Positions 26,190 to 35,417 of a stretch of DNA of 64,000 nt are shown one piece after another. The position numbers were made by a program, and so were the translations under genes. The notes beneath the pieces are model-generated. The model was given only the letters and a program-made list of their open reading frames with translations, had not been told where the DNA came from and searched no databases. Source of the DNA: Cytobacillus sp. NJ13 (GTDB lineage Bacteria; Bacillota; Bacilli; Bacillales; Cytobacillaceae); the NCBI GenBank assembly GCA_030348385.1, contig JAUCFP010000006.1, positions 930,001-994,000 on the forward strand, read 5' to 3'. How positions within the stretch are numbered: position 1 is the stretch's first letter; every line of letters begins with the position of its first letter.

Positions 26190-27257
26190 ATGAAGAAAAA
26201 TAAGATTGTTTTTACAGGGGGCGGCTCTGCCGGGCATGTGACTCCGAATATCGCCATAATAAATGAACTTTCTCAAGGAGAATGGGATATTCACTATATC
26301 GGTTCGATAAAAGGAATCGAAAAAGAATTGATTTCTGAGATTAACATACCTTATTACGGAATTAGCAGCGGAAAACTCCGACGCTACATGGATAAAGAAA
26401 ATGCAAAAGATCTATTTCGTGTGTTAAGAGGGATTATCGAAGCTCGAAAGCTGCTCAAAAGGCTTAAGCCAAAGCTTGTATTTTCAAAAGGCGGATTTGT
26501 ATCGGTGCCTGTTATTATTGCGGCAAGCTCATTAAAAATACCAATTTTTATTCATGAAAGTGATCTGACTCCAGGACTTGCAAACAAAATTTCTCAGCGG
26601 TTTGCAGACAGGATTTTTACTTCATTCGATGAAGCTGCAGCACATTTTCCTGCGCGAAAGACTACGTCCATAGGATCTCCGATCAGAAGGGAAATCTTCT
26701 CAGGTGATAAGGAGAGAGGAAGGGAGTTTCTTAGATTTACCGATAAAAAGCCAATTATGACTGTAATGGGAGGCAGTCTGGGGGCTAAGAAAATTAATGA
26801 AACGATCCGGGAATCCCTTCAGGAGCTGACTTCTAAATACCAAATTGTTCATCTATGCGGCAAAGGCCAGAAGGATGAGAGTTTAATAAACATTAAAGGC
26901 TACAGACAATTCGAATACATTAGCCATGAGCTTGCTGATATCCTCGCTGCAACAGATACAGTCGTCACCAGGGGAGGGTCCAATGCCATTTTTGAATTCC
27001 TTGCTTTGAAGCTTCCTATGCTCATCATTCCGCTAACCAAAAAACAAAGCAGGGGGGACCAAATACTAAACGCTGAATCGTTCTTAAAAAAAGGATTCTC
27101 GCTTACATTGGATGAAGAGAACTTAACAAAAGACAGCCTTCTTGAATCACTGGATAAACTCGAAAAAAGAAAAGGGCAAATCATTAATAACATGCAAGCC
27201 TCGCCAACAAGCGATGCACTAACTGTTTTGATAAAGGAAATTCAAAAACACCGCTGA
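26190..27257 (+). CDS. murG: MurG-family N-acetylglucosaminyltransferase (solitary copy)
   Basis: 355 residues, GT28 fold. Adds GlcNAc to lipid I to give lipid II at the inner face of the membrane. Signature motifs are FTGGGSAGHVTPN (N-terminal donor loop), FSKGGFVSVPV, HESDLTPGLANK and the C-terminal VTRGGSNAIFEFLAL with IPL. It is not in a mur/fts cluster; Bacillus genomes often hold such a second, stand-alone MurG, so this may be the paralogue rather than the essential copy. It starts 39 bp after ykkD. Confidence 0.85.
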   Translation: MKKNKIVFTGGGSAGHVTPNIAIINELSQGEWDIHYIGSIKGIEKELISEINIPYYGISSGKLRRYMDKENAKDLFRVLRGIIEARKLLKRLKPKLVFSKGGFVSVPVIIAASSLKIPIFIHESDLTPGLANKISQRFADRIFTSFDEAAAHFPARKTTSIGSPIRREIFSGDKERGREFLRFTDKKPIMTVMGGSLGAKKINETIRESLQELTSKYQIVHLCGKGQKDESLINIKGYRQFEYISHELADILAATDTVVTRGGSNAIFEFLALKLPMLIIPLTKKQSRGDQILNAESFLKKGFSLTLDEENLTKDSLLESLDKLEKRKGQIINNMQASPTSDALTVLIKEIQKHR

Positions 27258-27374
27258 TAATTTTGAGTGCAGGTTTTTATATGATCACGGCGTCAAATTC
27301 ATAGGCTTTTTACCGATTGGTCGCCATAGAGCCATAAATATTATTCCGGCAATAAAATAAACCTCATCCAAACG

Positions 27375-27409
27375 ACAAACAGTTAATAATGCTGTTTGTT
27401 TTTCTTTTT
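27375..27409 (+). terminator. murG terminator
   Basis: ACAAACAG/CTGTTTGT stem (27375-27382 with 27392-27399), then T-rich. Confidence 0.8.
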
Positions 27410-27456
27410 ATGCATTACAATAGAATGGAAATTCTAAATATTGTGAAGGTGATTCA

Positions 27457-28305
27457 ATGGATTCAAAACTAATTTTAATCGAGGGTCTTCCTGGTTCAGG
27501 AAAATCCACTACTGCAAGATTAGTTCATGAAATTTTGATGCAAAAGGGTATCGAGTCAGAGCTATTCTGCGAAGGTGATCTGGATCATCCGGCAGATTAT
27601 GAGAGCGTCGCCTTTTTTGAGAATGACGAGTGGCATCGTTTGCTGGAAGAATACAGATCATTTAAAGACCAAATTATCGAAAAAAGCTATCCGGAAGGTA
27701 AAGGCTATTTATTGCCGTATAAAAAGCTTGGACCTGATATTCCAAACACATTTTATGAGAAAGCATTTAAAAATGATATCTATGAGCTTCCTTTGGATCA
27801 AAATATGAAACTTATAATCAAGAATTGGGAACGATTTTCCAATCGAGCTGCCAGCAGCAAAAAAGTACATATTTTTGAATGCTGTTTTATACAGAATCCT
27901 GTAACAGTCGGTATGATTAAATATGGAGCTCCAATTACAAAGATTCTGAATTATGTATTAGCATTGGAAAATTCGGTGAAAAAGCTGAATCCGATTTTAA
28001 TTTATATCAGTCAGGATAACCTTGACTTTTCGTTCAAGAAAGCCTTAAAAGAACGGCCGCAATCCTGGTCTGAAGGTTTTATCCATTATTATACCGATCA
28101 AGGATATGGAAAGAAAAATCATTTAAGCGGGGCAGATGGCACTATAAAGGTTCTTAAAGCAAGGAGACAGGCTGAAGAGGAAATCTTGAAGGAGCTGTCT
28201 ATCCGAAAGACTGTAATCAATAACTCTGAATATGATAAGCATTCACATAAAGCCGCTTTGGAGAATTTGCTGATCAATCACCCCGCAAAGAAAGGAAATA
28301 ATTAA
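27457..28305 (+). CDS. P-loop NTPase, putative kinase of unknown substrate
   Basis: 282 residues. Walker A is EGLPGSGKSTTA (about 9-20); a second conserved patch, IFECCFIQNP near 145, resembles the Walker B/LID region of small nucleotide kinases. The rest is charged and helical, including ISQDNLDFSFKKALKERP and a lysine-rich C-terminus. No signal. It abuts the HIT gene with zero spacing, so the two are one operon and may act on related nucleotide metabolites. Substrate unknown. Confidence 0.7.
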   Translation: MDSKLILIEGLPGSGKSTTARLVHEILMQKGIESELFCEGDLDHPADYESVAFFENDEWHRLLEEYRSFKDQIIEKSYPEGKGYLLPYKKLGPDIPNTFYEKAFKNDIYELPLDQNMKLIIKNWERFSNRAASSKKVHIFECCFIQNPVTVGMIKYGAPITKILNYVLALENSVKKLNPILIYISQDNLDFSFKKALKERPQSWSEGFIHYYTDQGYGKKNHLSGADGTIKVLKARRQAEEEILKELSIRKTVINNSEYDKHSHKAALENLLINHPAKKGNN

Positions 28306-28716
28306 ATGCCATATCAGGATCATTGTCCTTTTTGCAGTCCGCAAAAGGACCCTCTCCAAAATATCATTTTTGAAAACAGCACTTGTTATTTTCTTCAGCA
28401 CGATAAAGAACAGGATGTATTGGAGGGCTGCGGGGTCATAGTGCCAAAAGCGCATCATTCCGATGCTTTTCACCTAACGGAGGAAGAGTGGAAAGATACA
28501 TATGAACTTCTGCAAAAAGCTAAAGATTATTTAGATAAAAAGTATGCACCAGATGGATACACTCTTGGCTGGAATGTGGGGGAAGCTTCAAATCAATCCA
28601 TTCTTCACAGCCATCTGCACATCATACCCAGATATAATGATGAACCACACGCAGGAAAAGGGCTCAGGCATTGGCTGAAGCAGCCCGATAATAGTAGGAG
28701 ATTTCTGAAAAGCTGA
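28306..28716 (+). CDS. HIT-domain nucleotide hydrolase-like protein
   Basis: 136-residue member of the histidine-triad superfamily; these cleave nucleotide phosphoramidates or dinucleoside polyphosphates. The triad is HSHLHIIPR at about 105-113. An N-terminal CPFC pair probably binds zinc with downstream His, as in many Bacillus HIT proteins. Starts immediately after the stop of the upstream P-loop gene (AAAGGAAA as ribosome site within it). Confidence 0.85.
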   Translation: MPYQDHCPFCSPQKDPLQNIIFENSTCYFLQHDKEQDVLEGCGVIVPKAHHSDAFHLTEEEWKDTYELLQKAKDYLDKKYAPDGYTLGWNVGEASNQSILHSHLHIIPRYNDEPHAGKGLRHWLKQPDNSRRFLKS

Positions 28717-28747
28717 AAAAACACACAGCGGGACTGTGTGTTTTTAA
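28716..28747. terminator. Bidirectional terminator
   Basis: ACACACAG/CTGTGTGT stem flanked by A and T runs, between the HIT gene and the convergent permease gene. Confidence 0.82.
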
Positions 28748-28748
28748 A

Positions 28749-29768
28749 TTACTGTATTTTCGGCGGATTGCTCTTGACTTCAAGAACATCCAGCATAAAT
28801 ACAAACACTGGTATACCGACGATTAATCCCCAAACACCGAAGAAATGTTCAGAGAAAATCAGGACAATAAAGGTATAAAAGACAGGCAAATCCGTTTTGG
28901 AAGACATAAGCTTCGGATTTAAAATATACGCTTCAATGGCGTGGATCACCATAATGACAAGTACTATATAAAATACTTGGATGAATCCGCCGAGAGAATA
29001 GGCGATTGTACATAGCGGGACAAGCGAAATAATGACACCTGCTACAGGAATTAATCCCAGCAGGAAAATCAGAATTGATAATCCCATTAGCTGAGGAAAG
29101 TCCATGATCCATAATGCAAGTGTTGTCAGGATGCAATTGACTGTGGCAATGACAAACTGCGCCTCGATTACTTTCCCGAATGTTTGCACAAATTTACTTC
29201 CGAAATACTCGATTTCATTATAAAAGTCAGCGATTTTGCTGTGTTTAAATTTCAAGGTAAATTCGATAAGTTTCGGTTTTTCAAGCAGGAAAAACAAACT
29301 TAGTATTAAAGAAAGCAATACCTGGATGGCAATATGACTAATATCGGAAAAATATTGAAGCAGGAACGCAAAGCCCTGTTCAAGATATTTCGTAATTTCA
29401 TTTGTTTCGAGCATTTGAACAATATATGTAATTACAATATTGTCATGTTTTTGGGTGTAAAAGCTTTCAACCTGTTTAAACAACTGTGAAATTTCAGATA
29501 CAATTAAAGGGAGGTACTTGATAATCCCTATAGAAAGCAGGCCGATGATTCCCATATAAAGGGTTATAACTGTCAGTTTCCTATTCAGTTTAAACCTCGA
29601 AAGTACAAGCTTCACAAGCCTATCCATCAAAAATGAAAATATAAATGTTATCAGTATTAAATTAATCATGCTCCTCAGCAGGTAAAGAGCAAGGACAATT
29701 ATTCCAAAAATAATGAATCGTTTTATGCCGTTATTATTTAAAAATGACTTAATCGTTTCCAATTTCAT
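28749..29768 (-). CDS. AI-2E family transporter (PerM-like permease)
   Basis: 339-residue membrane protein with about eight TM helices. The family's conserved last helices show GLIPVAGVIISLVP and the C-terminal FFGVWGLIVGIPVF. Members export or exchange small solutes; some act as Na+/H+ antiporters or AI-2 exporters, so the substrate cannot be stated. The annotated ATG is immediately after GGAGGA; an in-frame TTG two codons later (29762) would have better spacing. Confidence 0.85.
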   Translation of the reverse strand: MKLETIKSFLNNNGIKRFIIFGIIVLALYLLRSMINLILITFIFSFLMDRLVKLVLSRFKLNRKLTVITLYMGIIGLLSIGIIKYLPLIVSEISQLFKQVESFYTQKHDNIVITYIVQMLETNEITKYLEQGFAFLLQYFSDISHIAIQVLLSLILSLFFLLEKPKLIEFTLKFKHSKIADFYNEIEYFGSKFVQTFGKVIEAQFVIATVNCILTTLALWIMDFPQLMGLSILIFLLGLIPVAGVIISLVPLCTIAYSLGGFIQVFYIVLVIMVIHAIEAYILNPKLMSSKTDLPVFYTFIVLIFSEHFFGVWGLIVGIPVFVFMLDVLEVKSNPPKIQ

Positions 29769-29802
29769 TCCTCCACACTGTTTTAAGTTTCTTTAAATTT
29801 CA

Positions 29803-30114
29803 CTAAATGCGGAGATAATTACTCTGGAACATATATGGAATCATGTATTCATTACTTCTGTGAATTGCACGGGAATGTATCGCCTGAAAATGGGTCCGGT
29901 CTTCTTTATAATAGGTCAGCTTCGCCGTTAATTTTACTGAAGCTGCTAATGTGCTGCTCAATGCAGGGCATTTTAGGGCAGGTGAATCAATAACAATGGC
30001 ATGACCCTGCAGTTGTACATTGAAATCAATCGGCTCCTTGCTTTGCTGCACAGATGAAGACAAACCGGATACAAGCAGGAAAATGCTTAAAAATATGTGT
30101 GCCAACTTGTTCAT
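29803..30114 (-). CDS. Secreted hypothetical protein (103 aa)
   Basis: A signal peptide (MNKLAHIFLSIFLLVSGLSSS) is followed by a short mature part with one Cys (LKCPAL) and several beta-like stretches. ATG 30114 follows AAAGGATG. Not recognised. Probably monocistronic, between the permease and the divergent SDR gene. Confidence 0.6.
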   Translation of the reverse strand: MNKLAHIFLSIFLLVSGLSSSVQQSKEPIDFNVQLQGHAIVIDSPALKCPALSSTLAASVKLTAKLTYYKEDRTHFQAIHSRAIHRSNEYMIPYMFQSNYLRI

Positions 30115-30221
30115 CCTTTTATTATCAATATATTTACTATTTTATAATACTTTATCATTTAATTATATATCTATTTACAGTCGAAATGGAAAAATTCATT
30201 ACGGAGAAAGGATGATGATAG

Positions 30222-31067
30222 TTGGATAGGAAATATGCTGCCATTACCGGCTGTTCCAGCGGGTTTGGAACCTTAATGGCCATTGAGCTGGCAAAGAATG
30301 ATTTTCAAGTTATTGCAACAATGAGAAAAATGAATAGAAGCAAAATATTAATGGAGAAAGCTAGACGAGAGGGAGTTCATGAGCAGATATCCATTCACGA
30401 ATTGGATGTCACCTCACCCTCATCCATTGAAAGCTTTAAAAACCTGCTCCTCCGATTGCCTTCAATTGATGTTTTAATCAATAATGCAGGCTATGCAGGG
30501 GCAGGATTTGCGGAAGAAATACCGCTGGACGAGTATAGAAATCAATTTGAGACAAATGTTTTTGGAACGTTTGCAGTAACACAGGCGGTTCTGCCATTTA
30601 TGCGGAAACAAAGAACAGGAACCATTTTAAATGTAAGTTCCATCAGCGGAAAAATCGGGTTTCCAGGCTTATCGCCATATGCCGCATCAAAATTTGCTGT
30701 AGAAGGGTGGAGTGAATCACTTAGGCTTGAAATGAAACCGTTTGGCGTAAATGTTGTGATGATTGAGCCAGGATCTTTCAGGACTGGCATCTGGACAACA
30801 GGGAAAAAGATAGCGGAACCATCATTGAAGAAAGACTCACCTTATTATCCATATATGACAAAAATTCAAAATTACCTTGATAAAGGCGAGCCCTTTTATG
30901 AAGATCCGCTAATCGTTGCGAAAAAAGCAGTGAGCATTCTTAAGGAAAAAGAACCTGCACTCAGGTACCCAGTAGGAAAGGGTGTACGCACAAGAATACG
31001 CCTGAAAAACCTTCTGAACTGGAAAAGCTGGGAGAAAATCGTATTAAAAACTCTCTACAAAGACTAA
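30222..31067 (+). CDS. Short-chain dehydrogenase/reductase
   Basis: 281-residue SDR oxidoreductase. The cofactor motif TGCSSGFGTLMA (9-20), NNAGYAG, catalytic Ser in NVSSISGKIG, and YxxxK in YAASKFAVEG are all present. The start is TTG 30222 with GAAAGGATG upstream. The classical form prefers NAD(P)H and a hydroxysteroid- or lipid-like substrate, but the actual substrate is unknown. Monocistronic, no nearby pathway genes. Confidence 0.85.
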   Translation: MDRKYAAITGCSSGFGTLMAIELAKNDFQVIATMRKMNRSKILMEKARREGVHEQISIHELDVTSPSSIESFKNLLLRLPSIDVLINNAGYAGAGFAEEIPLDEYRNQFETNVFGTFAVTQAVLPFMRKQRTGTILNVSSISGKIGFPGLSPYAASKFAVEGWSESLRLEMKPFGVNVVMIEPGSFRTGIWTTGKKIAEPSLKKDSPYYPYMTKIQNYLDKGEPFYEDPLIVAKKAVSILKEKEPALRYPVGKGVRTRIRLKNLLNWKSWEKIVLKTLYKD

Positions 31068-31266
31068 TTAATTACAATGCCCAAACCCGGAACTTTTTTG
31101 GTTTTACCATGCAGGACCTCCTTTTTTTTTATAACGAATAGAATGATATAAAGTTTCAAAAGTTTCCTTTTTTCATTCTTTTTTCTTAAGTCCCCAATCT
31201 CTGATTAATTTTCATGCATCTAGAGAAAATAAGAAAACCAATCTTTGATCATCTGGGGGAGATGGA

Positions 31267-32409
31267 ATGAAAAAGGGAATGAAAAAGTACTTAATCACGC
31301 TGTTATTATTCATAGCCCTGCTGATTGTCTGGAACCAGACGGAAGCTGAAGTATCCGGACCGCCAACCATCCATCTGCGCCTGATGGAAACCACTGATTT
31401 GCATGGAAACATGATGAGTTATGATTACGAAGACCGCAAGAAAACAGTGGAGTTTGGGCTTTCAAGAACGGCCAGCTTGATTAAGCAGGCAAGAAATGAG
31501 TCTCCTAACTCCCTTCTATTTGATAATGGGGACATTCTTGAAGGCAACGGACTCGATGAGTATGCCTATAGAAGCCATCCGCTTGACATGGCTAATGTCC
31601 ATCCTGTTTTTAAAGCAATGAATACTTTGCTTTATGATGCTGCGACAGTGGGAAATCATGAATTTAATTACGGAATTGATTTTATGGAAGAGAGCCTCAG
31701 GGGAGCAAACTTTCCTTATGTCAATGCCAATATATATATTGAAGACAGCAATCAGCTCGATGAGGATGATCTGAATTATTTTAATCCCTACACCATCATA
31801 GAGAAAGAAGTGACAGATACAGCCGGGGTGAAGCATAAGCTGAAAGTTGGAGTCATCGGCTTTATCACACCAATTGTTGCGGAATGGAATAAAGAGTATT
31901 TTCGCGGAAACCTTAAAGTGAAAAATATAAAGGAAACTGCCGAGCATTTTATTCCTATTATGAAAAGTAAAGGGGCAGATATCATTGTTGCTCTTGCACA
32001 TACCGGTCTCCAATCCGATAAAGGGCTGGATGAAAAAAAGGGCAATTCAGTTCATGCCCTCAGCAAAGTTAAAGGATTAGATGCCATTCTATTCGGGCAC
32101 AGCCATTCTGTTTTTCCTGTCAAAGATGAACTGCAGAAGCTGCCTGGAATTGACTTAAAGGCTGGTACCATTAACGGAACAGCTGCTGTCCAAGCTGGAT
32201 ACTGGGGCAATCATCTTGGTCTCATCGATTTGAAAATTGTCTTTCAGGATAGCGAATGGAAAGTTAAAAGCAGTCTTTCGTCGATCAGGCCCGTTTACCG
32301 GACAATCAATAAAAAAAGCAGGGAAGCCATCCCCGCAGACCCATTAATTGAACAGATTATGAAAAAGGATCATAATGATGCCCTGAATTATTTGAAAAAT
32401 AAAAAGTAA
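31267..32409 (+). CDS. Exported metallophosphoesterase (2',3'-cyclic nucleotidase-like, single domain)
   Basis: 380 residues with an N-terminal export signal or anchor (8-24). The calcineurin-like domain has METTDLHGN, LFDNGDILEGN, TVGNHEFNYGID, VALAHTG and LFGHSHSVFP, giving the full set of metal ligands. CpdB/YfkN proteins normally carry a C-terminal 5'-nucleotidase substrate domain of over 200 residues; here the protein ends soon after the metallophosphoesterase domain, so it is a short form. Likely periplasmic or surface nucleotide scavenging. Confidence 0.8.
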   Translation: MKKGMKKYLITLLLFIALLIVWNQTEAEVSGPPTIHLRLMETTDLHGNMMSYDYEDRKKTVEFGLSRTASLIKQARNESPNSLLFDNGDILEGNGLDEYAYRSHPLDMANVHPVFKAMNTLLYDAATVGNHEFNYGIDFMEESLRGANFPYVNANIYIEDSNQLDEDDLNYFNPYTIIEKEVTDTAGVKHKLKVGVIGFITPIVAEWNKEYFRGNLKVKNIKETAEHFIPIMKSKGADIIVALAHTGLQSDKGLDEKKGNSVHALSKVKGLDAILFGHSHSVFPVKDELQKLPGIDLKAGTINGTAAVQAGYWGNHLGLIDLKIVFQDSEWKVKSSLSSIRPVYRTINKKSREAIPADPLIEQIMKKDHNDALNYLKNKK

Positions 32410-32436
32410 AAGGCGCCCATTGGACGCCTTTTTCTT
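32408..32436. terminator. Bidirectional terminator
   Basis: AAAAGGCG/CGCCTTTTT stem between the phosphoesterase gene and ycsI. Confidence 0.8.
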
Positions 32437-33226
32437 ATAAAACCGAAAACTCCTCATTTTTCAAATCAGTAATAAACATATGTCCCGGAGCATGTGTAAT
32501 CATAATCTCCGGCTTCACATGCATGGCAACTGCCTGAGGAGTTACACCGCAGGCCCAGAAAACTGGTACTTCCCCATCCTTAATGGTTACATTGTCGCCA
32601 AAATCAGGGCGCTGAATATTGTTAATGCCGATTGCTTCAGGATTTCCGATATGGACAGGGGCCCCATGGACAGATGGGAAGCGGCTTGTCACCTGTACAG
32701 CTCTAATGGCTTCTTTCTCTGTCATCGGACGCATACTCACTACCATTGGCCCTTCAAACCGGCCTGCACCCACACACCCAATATTTGTTTTATACATCGG
32801 GACATTCCGATTTTCCTCAATATGGCGTATAGGGATATTATTTTTAAGCAAAGCGTCTTCGAACGTAAAACTGCATCCGATCAGGAATGCTACCATATCA
32901 TCATTCCAATAAGATGTTATGTCTGAAAGTTCCTCGGCGAGCTCTCCGTTTTTATATACCCTGTATTTTGGCAGGTCGGTTCTAATATCAGCATTTGGAG
33001 CTGACAGCATTGGCACCGGTGAACCTGGTTCAGTCACATCAATGATTGGACAGGATTTAGGATTACGCTGGCAGAAGAGCAGAAATTCAAAGGCCAGTTC
33101 CTTTGGCAATATAGCCAGATTAGCCTGAATATAGCCATTAGCCATTCCTGCAGTTGGATTATCCCAGCTCTTGACACGGATTAATTTGCGAGCCTCATCG
33201 GGATTCAATTGAGAAGGGGAGTTCAT
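32435..33226 (-). CDS. ycsI: YcsI-family putative hydro-lyase (DUF1445)
   Basis: 263 residues, the normal size. Conserved family stretches are [59 protein letters not shown] and [11 protein letters not shown]. The family includes D-glutamate cyclase-like enzymes, fitting a 5-oxoproline/glutamate pathway alongside PxpABC. ATG 33226 follows AAAGGAGAT. Last gene of the ycs/pxp group; the terminator is at 32408. Confidence 0.88.
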   Translation of the reverse strand: MNSPSQLNPDEARKLIRVKSWDNPTAGMANGYIQANLAILPKELAFEFLLFCQRNPKSCPIIDVTEPGSPVPMLSAPNADIRTDLPKYRVYKNGELAEELSDITSYWNDDMVAFLIGCSFTFEDALLKNNIPIRHIEENRNVPMYKTNIGCVGAGRFEGPMVVSMRPMTEKEAIRAVQVTSRFPSVHGAPVHIGNPEAIGINNIQRPDFGDNVTIKDGEVPVFWACGVTPQAVAMHVKPEIMITHAPGHMFITDLKNEEFSVL

Positions 33227-33246
33227 GTAAAAATCTCCTTTCGTGT

Positions 33247-34437
33247 TTATTTAAATAGCTCAGGGATTCCATTGATTAATGAGTACCCCCCCATGTAAGA
33301 CATGGCAATCACGATAATGACTCCGAAAATCGTCATCCAAAGCGGATGTTTATAATCGCCGACAATTTTGGTTCTATAGGCAGCAATCAGCATTACTCCT
33401 AATGCAATTGGCAGGATAAGCCCGTTTAATGAACCAACTAAAACCAGGATTTTCACCGGTTTGCCAATCAAAACAAAAACAAATGTAGAAATGGCGATAA
33501 AACCGACAATTACCCATTTATGATACTTCTCGACAGCAGGGCTCAATGTCCGAATGAATGAGACCGATGTATAGGCTGCACCGACAACAGAAGTAATGGC
33601 AGCTGCCCACATAACTACTCCAAACATCTTATATCCAATATTGCCCGCCGCCAGCTGGAAGACAGAAGCAGGAGGGTTGGATGGATCGAGTGTCAACCCT
33701 TGTGAAATCACACCCAACGCGGCAAGGAAAAGAAAGATACGCATAATAGAGGCAATTCCGATTGCACTGATAGAGCTCTTTGTGACTTCCGGCAGTGATT
33801 CTTTTCCTTTGACACCTGCATCAATTAAGCGATGGCCTCCAGCAAAAGTGATGTAACCTCCAACTGTTCCGCCGACAAGCGTAATAATGGCAAGGATATC
33901 AATTTTATCCGGCACGAACGTTTTGACAACAGCTTCACCAACAGGAGGCTGGGCCGTAAACATTACGTAAAGAGTTAATCCAATCATGACAAAACCTAAA
34001 ATCTGTGTGAAGCGGTCCATTAATCTGCCCGCTTCTTTTACAAGAAAGATGCCGATTGCCAAAATTCCGCTTAAAAGGGCGCCCATTTCAGGGGATATGC
34101 CGAAAATAACATTTGTACCTAACCCGGCACCAGCAATATTCCCGATATTAAAAGCAAGACCGCCCATGATAATCAGGGCAGCAAGGAAATGACCCAGACC
34201 CGGAAGAACTTCATTGGCAATATCCTGTGCACGCTTTTCTGAAACGGCGATAATTCTCCAGATATTCATCTGTGCACCAATATCAATAATAATAGAAATT
34301 AAAATAACAAATCCAAAACTCGCAAGCAGGGTTTCTGTAAATACTGTCGTTTGTGTCAGGAAGCCTGGTCCAATGGCAGAAGTGGCCATAAGGAATGCGG
34401 CACCAAGCAGTATACTGGCATTTGATTGCTTTTTCAT
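33247..34437 (-). CDS. ycsG: NRAMP-family transporter YcsG
   Basis: 396-residue, 11-TM protein of the NRAMP superfamily. In canonical NRAMP TM1 holds DPGN; here the first helix reads [16 protein letters not shown], lacking the Asp metal ligand. In B. subtilis ycsG lies with ycsF (pxpA), ycsI and kipIA, so a role in uptake related to 5-oxoproline or a co-substrate is likely; metal transport is doubtful. ATG 34437 with GGGGGAAA upstream. Separated from pxpA by 208 bp. Confidence 0.85.
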   Translation of the reverse strand: MKKQSNASILLGAAFLMATSAIGPGFLTQTTVFTETLLASFGFVILISIIIDIGAQMNIWRIIAVSEKRAQDIANEVLPGLGHFLAALIIMGGLAFNIGNIAGAGLGTNVIFGISPEMGALLSGILAIGIFLVKEAGRLMDRFTQILGFVMIGLTLYVMFTAQPPVGEAVVKTFVPDKIDILAIITLVGGTVGGYITFAGGHRLIDAGVKGKESLPEVTKSSISAIGIASIMRIFLFLAALGVISQGLTLDPSNPPASVFQLAAGNIGYKMFGVVMWAAAITSVVGAAYTSVSFIRTLSPAVEKYHKWVIVGFIAISTFVFVLIGKPVKILVLVGSLNGLILPIALGVMLIAAYRTKIVGDYKHPLWMTIFGVIIVIAMSYMGGYSLINGIPELFK

Positions 34438-34515
34438 TCAATTTCCCCCAATTATTCTATTTGTGGTTATCATTCTTGCTTCTTTTACCTTGCATCAGCA
34501 CTATCTGTACTGATT

Positions 34516-34584
34516 GAGTGCCATTCGCGCTTAATTAGTCAGCTTCAACGGAACTATTCCGGACGAAAAGTGCCACTGGCGCTT
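34516..34584. repeat. Duplicated dyad element in the pxpA-ycsG gap
   Basis: Two near-identical elements, AGTGCCATTCGCGCTT at 34517-34532 and AAGTGCCACTGGCGCTT at 34568-34584, flank a short dyad CGGAA-CTA-TTCCG at 34549-34561. The second element can form a hairpin. This may be an operator pair or a small repeat family. Confidence 0.5.
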
Positions 34585-34645
34585 GCTTATCCCTAAGCAT
34601 CCATAAAGGGGCACCAATTTTTCATTATCTCCATGAATTCCGATT

Positions 34646-35416
34646 TTATTTCAAAAAATCGCTGATTTTTGCTATCTGGATACCTGCTTCGTTCAGTGCC
34701 TTAGGAATATATTGGGCAAATTCAAGTGCGCTTTCCCCATCACCATGGATGCATATCGTATTGGCCTCTATGGAAACGTCAGTGCCCTGGACAGAATTAA
34801 CTTTCCCTTCCTTGACCATGCGGATTACCTGATTTACAGCGTCGCTGTGATCTGTAATAAGGGCATTGCTTTCCCTTCTTGAAGTAAGTGATCCATCCTC
34901 CTGGTAGCTACGGTCTGAGAACACTTCATTTGCAGAGCGGAGTCCAATTTTCCTGCCGGCTTTTACTAATTCGCTTCCTGAGAGCCCGAACAGAATCAGT
35001 TCAGGATCCACTTTATAAACAGCTTCTGCGATTGCTTCTGATAAAGGCGCGCTTTTGGAGGCCATGTTGAATAATGCACCGTGCGGTTTTACATGCTGAA
35101 GCTTTCCGCCTTCTGATTTCACAAAAGCATACAAAGCGCCAATTTGATACACCACTAAGTCATAAGCTTCCTGAGGGGTTATGCTCATATCCCTTCGTCC
35201 GAATCCATGCAGATCCTGGAGTCCCGGATGGACACCCAGGCCAACATTCTTCTCAAGTGCCATCTTAACTGTTTTTCGCATGGTCGCAGGGTCGCCGGCA
35301 TGAAAGCCGCATGCAATATTGGCAGAAGTAATATGTTCAAGAATTTCCTCATCGCGCCCCATCTTGTAAGAGCCAAAGCTTTCTCCCATATCACAATTGA
35401 TGTCTACAATGTGCAT
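34646..35416 (-). CDS. pxpA: 5-oxoprolinase subunit A
   Basis: LamB/YcsF-family subunit of the ATP-dependent 5-oxoprolinase, which opens pyroglutamate to glutamate. 256 residues with the family marks [11 protein letters not shown] (N-terminus), [23 protein letters not shown] and [11 protein letters not shown] 35416 follows GGAGGAAAT; pxpC ends one base before. The product works with PxpB and PxpC. Confidence 0.95.
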   Translation of the reverse strand: MHIVDINCDMGESFGSYKMGRDEEILEHITSANIACGFHAGDPATMRKTVKMALEKNVGLGVHPGLQDLHGFGRRDMSITPQEAYDLVVYQIGALYAFVKSEGGKLQHVKPHGALFNMASKSAPLSEAIAEAVYKVDPELILFGLSGSELVKAGRKIGLRSANEVFSDRSYQEDGSLTSRRESNALITDHSDAVNQVIRMVKEGKVNSVQGTDVSIEANTICIHGDGESALEFAQYIPKALNEAGIQIAKISDFLK

Positions 35417-35417
35417 C

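Noticed and set aside
27457..28716. Defence-system cassette made of P-loop plus HIT genes
   Set aside because: Neither protein shows a nuclease, phage-sensor or restriction motif, and flanks are housekeeping genes; kept as an unknown metabolic pair.
31080..31130. Terminator after the SDR gene
   Set aside because: There is a T9 run but only weak, poorly placed pairing before it; not convincing enough to list.
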